A stretch of 8,384 bases of DNA from Anaerolineae bacterium (GTDB lineage Bacteria; Chloroflexota; Anaerolineae; B4-G1; SLSP01), in the NCBI GenBank assembly GCA_016927095.1, contig JAFGNI010000148.1:1-8384 (forward strand), in the 5' to 3' direction. Position numbers and translations under genes: made by a program. Positions 6,772 to 8,384 of the stretch are shown here, piece by piece (within the stretch, counting starts at the first letter, position 1; each line of letters begins with the position of its first letter). Under the pieces are notes generated by a model. That model ran no database searches. It saw only the letters and a list, made by a program, of their open reading frames with translations, and was not told the origin of the DNA.

Positions 6772-6858
6772 CACGATTCACCATTCATCTCAACACATCG
6801 CTGTCGCGCACGCAACCAACCGCAACGCACGACCCTGAATCGTGTAGGGTGAATCGTG
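6772..6858. repeat. Inverted repeat between the two aconitase X subunit genes
   Basis: CACGATTCACC (6772-6782) and its perfect reverse complement GGTGAATCGTG (6848-6858) flank a 65-base spacer. The word TGAATCGTG is also repeated directly at about 6836-6844 and 6850-6858. The region fills most of the 134-base gap between the large and small subunit genes and includes the alternative GTG start of the small subunit. It may be a folded RNA element affecting small subunit expression or a resident intergenic repeat. Confidence 0.6.
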
Positions 6859-6872
6859 ACTGTCGACACGCT

Positions 6873-8117
6873 TCACCGCCATTTGCCTTCTACTGCCGCT
6901 GTAACACACGCCTCCACCGTCCCAAACACCGCCGCCACCTTCGCCAGATTGCGCAGGTAATAGGCGCCCTTGGCGGATGGGGTAGCCACGGCGTGGAAGC
7001 CCAGGTCGCGGACGGGCGCGATAGCCATGCAGGCGTCGGCGAAGACACGACCGCCGGCTGCCTCAATCGTGGCGACTAGCCCCTTGGCTGCAGCTAGGTC
7101 CCGCACCGGGCGGGCGCAGGTGATCCAGAGCGGCAGGCGCAGCGTCTGCCCGCGGACCAGGTCCGCGACGCGGGCGATCTCGCCCAGGGAGGCATGGGGA
7201 CACCCAATCCAGACCAGGTCGACGGCATCGACGGGGTCGCTCAGCAGCGCGTAACCCGGCGCGAAGTCGTCGATCACCAACGTCGGCATCTGCGGGCCCA
7301 AGGCCGATCCGGCCCGTGCCTCCGCCGTCACACCCGCAACGTGGTAGAGCGCCACGGCGCCGGTCGCCGCCATCGCGGCCCCCAGCGCCTTGAGCTTCTC
7401 CTCGCGCAGGGGATCGGCGCGCGCGAGCGCAAGATTCGCGAAGTACGGCACCACGTTGCGCGCCTCCGGCGATGGCGCCCGGTACTGCCCCACCCAAGCT
7501 CCCAGCGCGCTGTAATCGGAGACCGTCTCCGGCTGGACCCTCACCTCAACCCGGAGCGTAGCGCGGCGGTTGGCATCCAGATGAAGGCCGTAGGCGCCGG
7601 TGCGACCCACGATGGCGGCAGCAATGGCACCGGGACCGCCCTCGCGGTTGGTGCGCGCCCCCAGGACGCTGTTGGCAAAGGCGACCGCTGAGGACTCAGC
7701 CCAGGCGATGTGGGCGCCCATCGAGGGACGGTTGCCGATCAGGTAAGGCGTGCAGGTGGGCACCGGTTCGCCCTCGCCCACGCCCATCTGCGCGAAGACC
7801 GCAACCACCTGCTTTTGCTTGCCGGCGAACGCGGGATCGAACCCCTGATCCTGCCACGCGCACATGTCCATCGCCGTCGGGTTGAGCATGGTGGGCACCC
7901 GGACGCGCGCGCCCTCTTCGGCCCACCGCCGCAGAAAGCTCAGCCCGGCATCGCCAATATTGCGGAAGGAGACCCCGGAGATCTGCACGCTCTCCACCGG
8001 GATCAGCTGCTCGGCGCCGTAAATCGCGCCCAGCGCGACCACAATCTCCATCGCGCGCCGTATCGCCGGCCCCGCCTCGCCATCCAGCCACGCTTGTTCC
8101 TCATACGTCAAGTGCAT
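6873..8117 (-). CDS. Aconitase X large (catalytic) subunit, DUF521 family; candidate phosphomevalonate dehydratase large subunit
   Basis: A 414-residue protein of the aconitase X catalytic family, an iron-sulfur hydro-lyase. Motifs in order: LTYEEQAWLDGEAGPAIRRAMEIVVALG (3-30), VQISGVSFRNIGDAGLSFL (44-62), TMLNPTAMD (76-84), VPTCTPYLIGNRPSMGAHIAWAESSAVAFANSVLGARTNREGGP (119-162), GAYGLHLDANRRAT (174-187), WIGCPHASLGE (303-313), ADACMAIAPV (360-369) and a C-terminal GAYYLRNLAK. C122, C306 and C363 are the likely cluster ligands. In Aeropyrum-type archaea this enzyme dehydrates mevalonate 5-phosphate to trans-anhydromevalonate 5-phosphate; in some bacteria family members dehydrate cis-3-hydroxy-L-proline. 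The nearby UbiD-family gene favours the former. ATG start at 8117 has no ribosome binding site and lies about where a promoter upstream would begin the transcript, so it may be leaderless. The split form matches the archaeal arrangement, not the fused bacterial one. Confidence 0.92.
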   Translation of the reverse strand: MHLTYEEQAWLDGEAGPAIRRAMEIVVALGAIYGAEQLIPVESVQISGVSFRNIGDAGLSFLRRWAEEGARVRVPTMLNPTAMDMCAWQDQGFDPAFAGKQKQVVAVFAQMGVGEGEPVPTCTPYLIGNRPSMGAHIAWAESSAVAFANSVLGARTNREGGPGAIAAAIVGRTGAYGLHLDANRRATLRVEVRVQPETVSDYSALGAWVGQYRAPSPEARNVVPYFANLALARADPLREEKLKALGAAMAATGAVALYHVAGVTAEARAGSALGPQMPTLVIDDFAPGYALLSDPVDAVDLVWIGCPHASLGEIARVADLVRGQTLRLPLWITCARPVRDLAAAKGLVATIEAAGGRVFADACMAIAPVRDLGFHAVATPSAKGAYYLRNLAKVAAVFGTVEACVTAAVEGKWR

Positions 8118-8123
8118 ATCCGG

Positions 8124-8152
8124 ATTCTAGTGTATCAGGGGAGCACAGGCAA
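8124..8152 (-). promoter_or_regulatory. Putative promoter of the aconitase X large subunit, giving a leaderless transcript
   Basis: Read on the minus strand: TTGCCT (8152-8147; 4 of 6 to the -35 consensus), a 17-base spacer, then TAGAAT (8129-8124; 5 of 6 to the -10 consensus). The usual start point, about 7 bases further on, is the A of the ATG at 8117. No Shine-Dalgarno sequence precedes that ATG, which agrees with a leaderless messenger. Confidence 0.45.
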
Positions 8153-8384
8153 CTCTCAACTCACGTTATGTCGACAGCAAGGACACGACGCCAGTGGCGC
8201 ATTCTGAGACAAACACGTCTACGCAGTCGCCGGGATAGCCTTCTCTACCGACGTCTATCGACCTCTTAACGGAAGACCGAGATGCCGTCACCGCTACATC
8301 AGCATCTGGCTTCTGTTGAGTGTCATCCCTAACAGGCCACGCCAGGCCCTGTCGTGGTGTTCCGGCAGTACGGTATCTTGTACG
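8153..8384. other. Right-end stretch with no recognised gene
   Basis: About 230 bases, visibly less GC-rich than the rest. The minus strand has an open frame without a start codon running from the window edge to a TAA at 8168-8166 (72 codons); it does not resemble a family I know and could be the 3' end of a gene from beyond the window or chance. A plus-strand ATG at 8168 opens a 33-codon Arg-rich frame ending at 8269 that has no ribosome site. I see no tRNA, repeat array or transposon end. Confidence 0.4.

Noticed and set aside
8168..8269. 33-codon Arg-rich plus-strand frame starting with ATG
   Set aside because: It has no ribosome binding site and no resemblance to a known small protein such as bL34; its length is within chance.

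Overview
The window is GC-rich bacterial DNA with tightly packed genes. The gene set is a rhodanese-less ThiI, an AmaP-like protein next to ScpB, split aconitase X subunits, a UbiD-family decarboxylase and a large flippase-like membrane protein. Together with heptamer-type intergenic repeats this fits an uncultured or thermophilic member of Chloroflexota or a related phylum. That placement is an inference from gene content and style; there is no rRNA or other decisive marker here.

Layout. At positions 2-577 (+) is the 3' end of thiI (tRNA 4-thiouridine synthesis). A 166-base intergenic region follows, with a nested palindrome, an eight-copy heptamer tandem repeat and a TATACT -10-like box. 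Next comes a compact plus-strand run: a UbiD-family decarboxylase (744-2051), a two-helix AmaP/Asp23-like membrane protein (2053-2799) that starts one base after the ubiD-like stop, scpB (2796-3359) overlapping it by 4 bases, and a very large membrane protein (3443-6223). The last has a signal peptide, an extracytoplasmic alpha/beta-looking domain, one membrane helix and then a multi-helix MOP/Wzx-like flippase body. On the minus strand, converging on this run, lie the large (8117-6873) and small (6738-6328) subunits of a split aconitase X enzyme, separated by 134 bases that carry an inverted repeat. The right-hand 267 bases (8118-8384) hold a probable promoter for the large subunit and nothing else I recognise.

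How the genes may work together. The most interesting point is that a UbiD-family decarboxylase and both aconitase X subunits lie within about 4 kb of each other. In the archaeal (Aeropyrum-type) modified mevalonate pathway, a two-subunit aconitase X enzyme (phosphomevalonate dehydratase) makes trans-anhydromevalonate 5-phosphate. A UbiD-family enzyme then decarboxylates it to isopentenyl phosphate. This window may therefore encode the middle two steps of an archaeal-type mevalonate pathway in a bacterium. The pairing is seen in the sequence; the pathway assignment is inference. The AmaP-like protein and ScpB, translationally coupled, form a second unit, linking an envelope-stress-type membrane protein to a chromosome condensation factor without scpA nearby.
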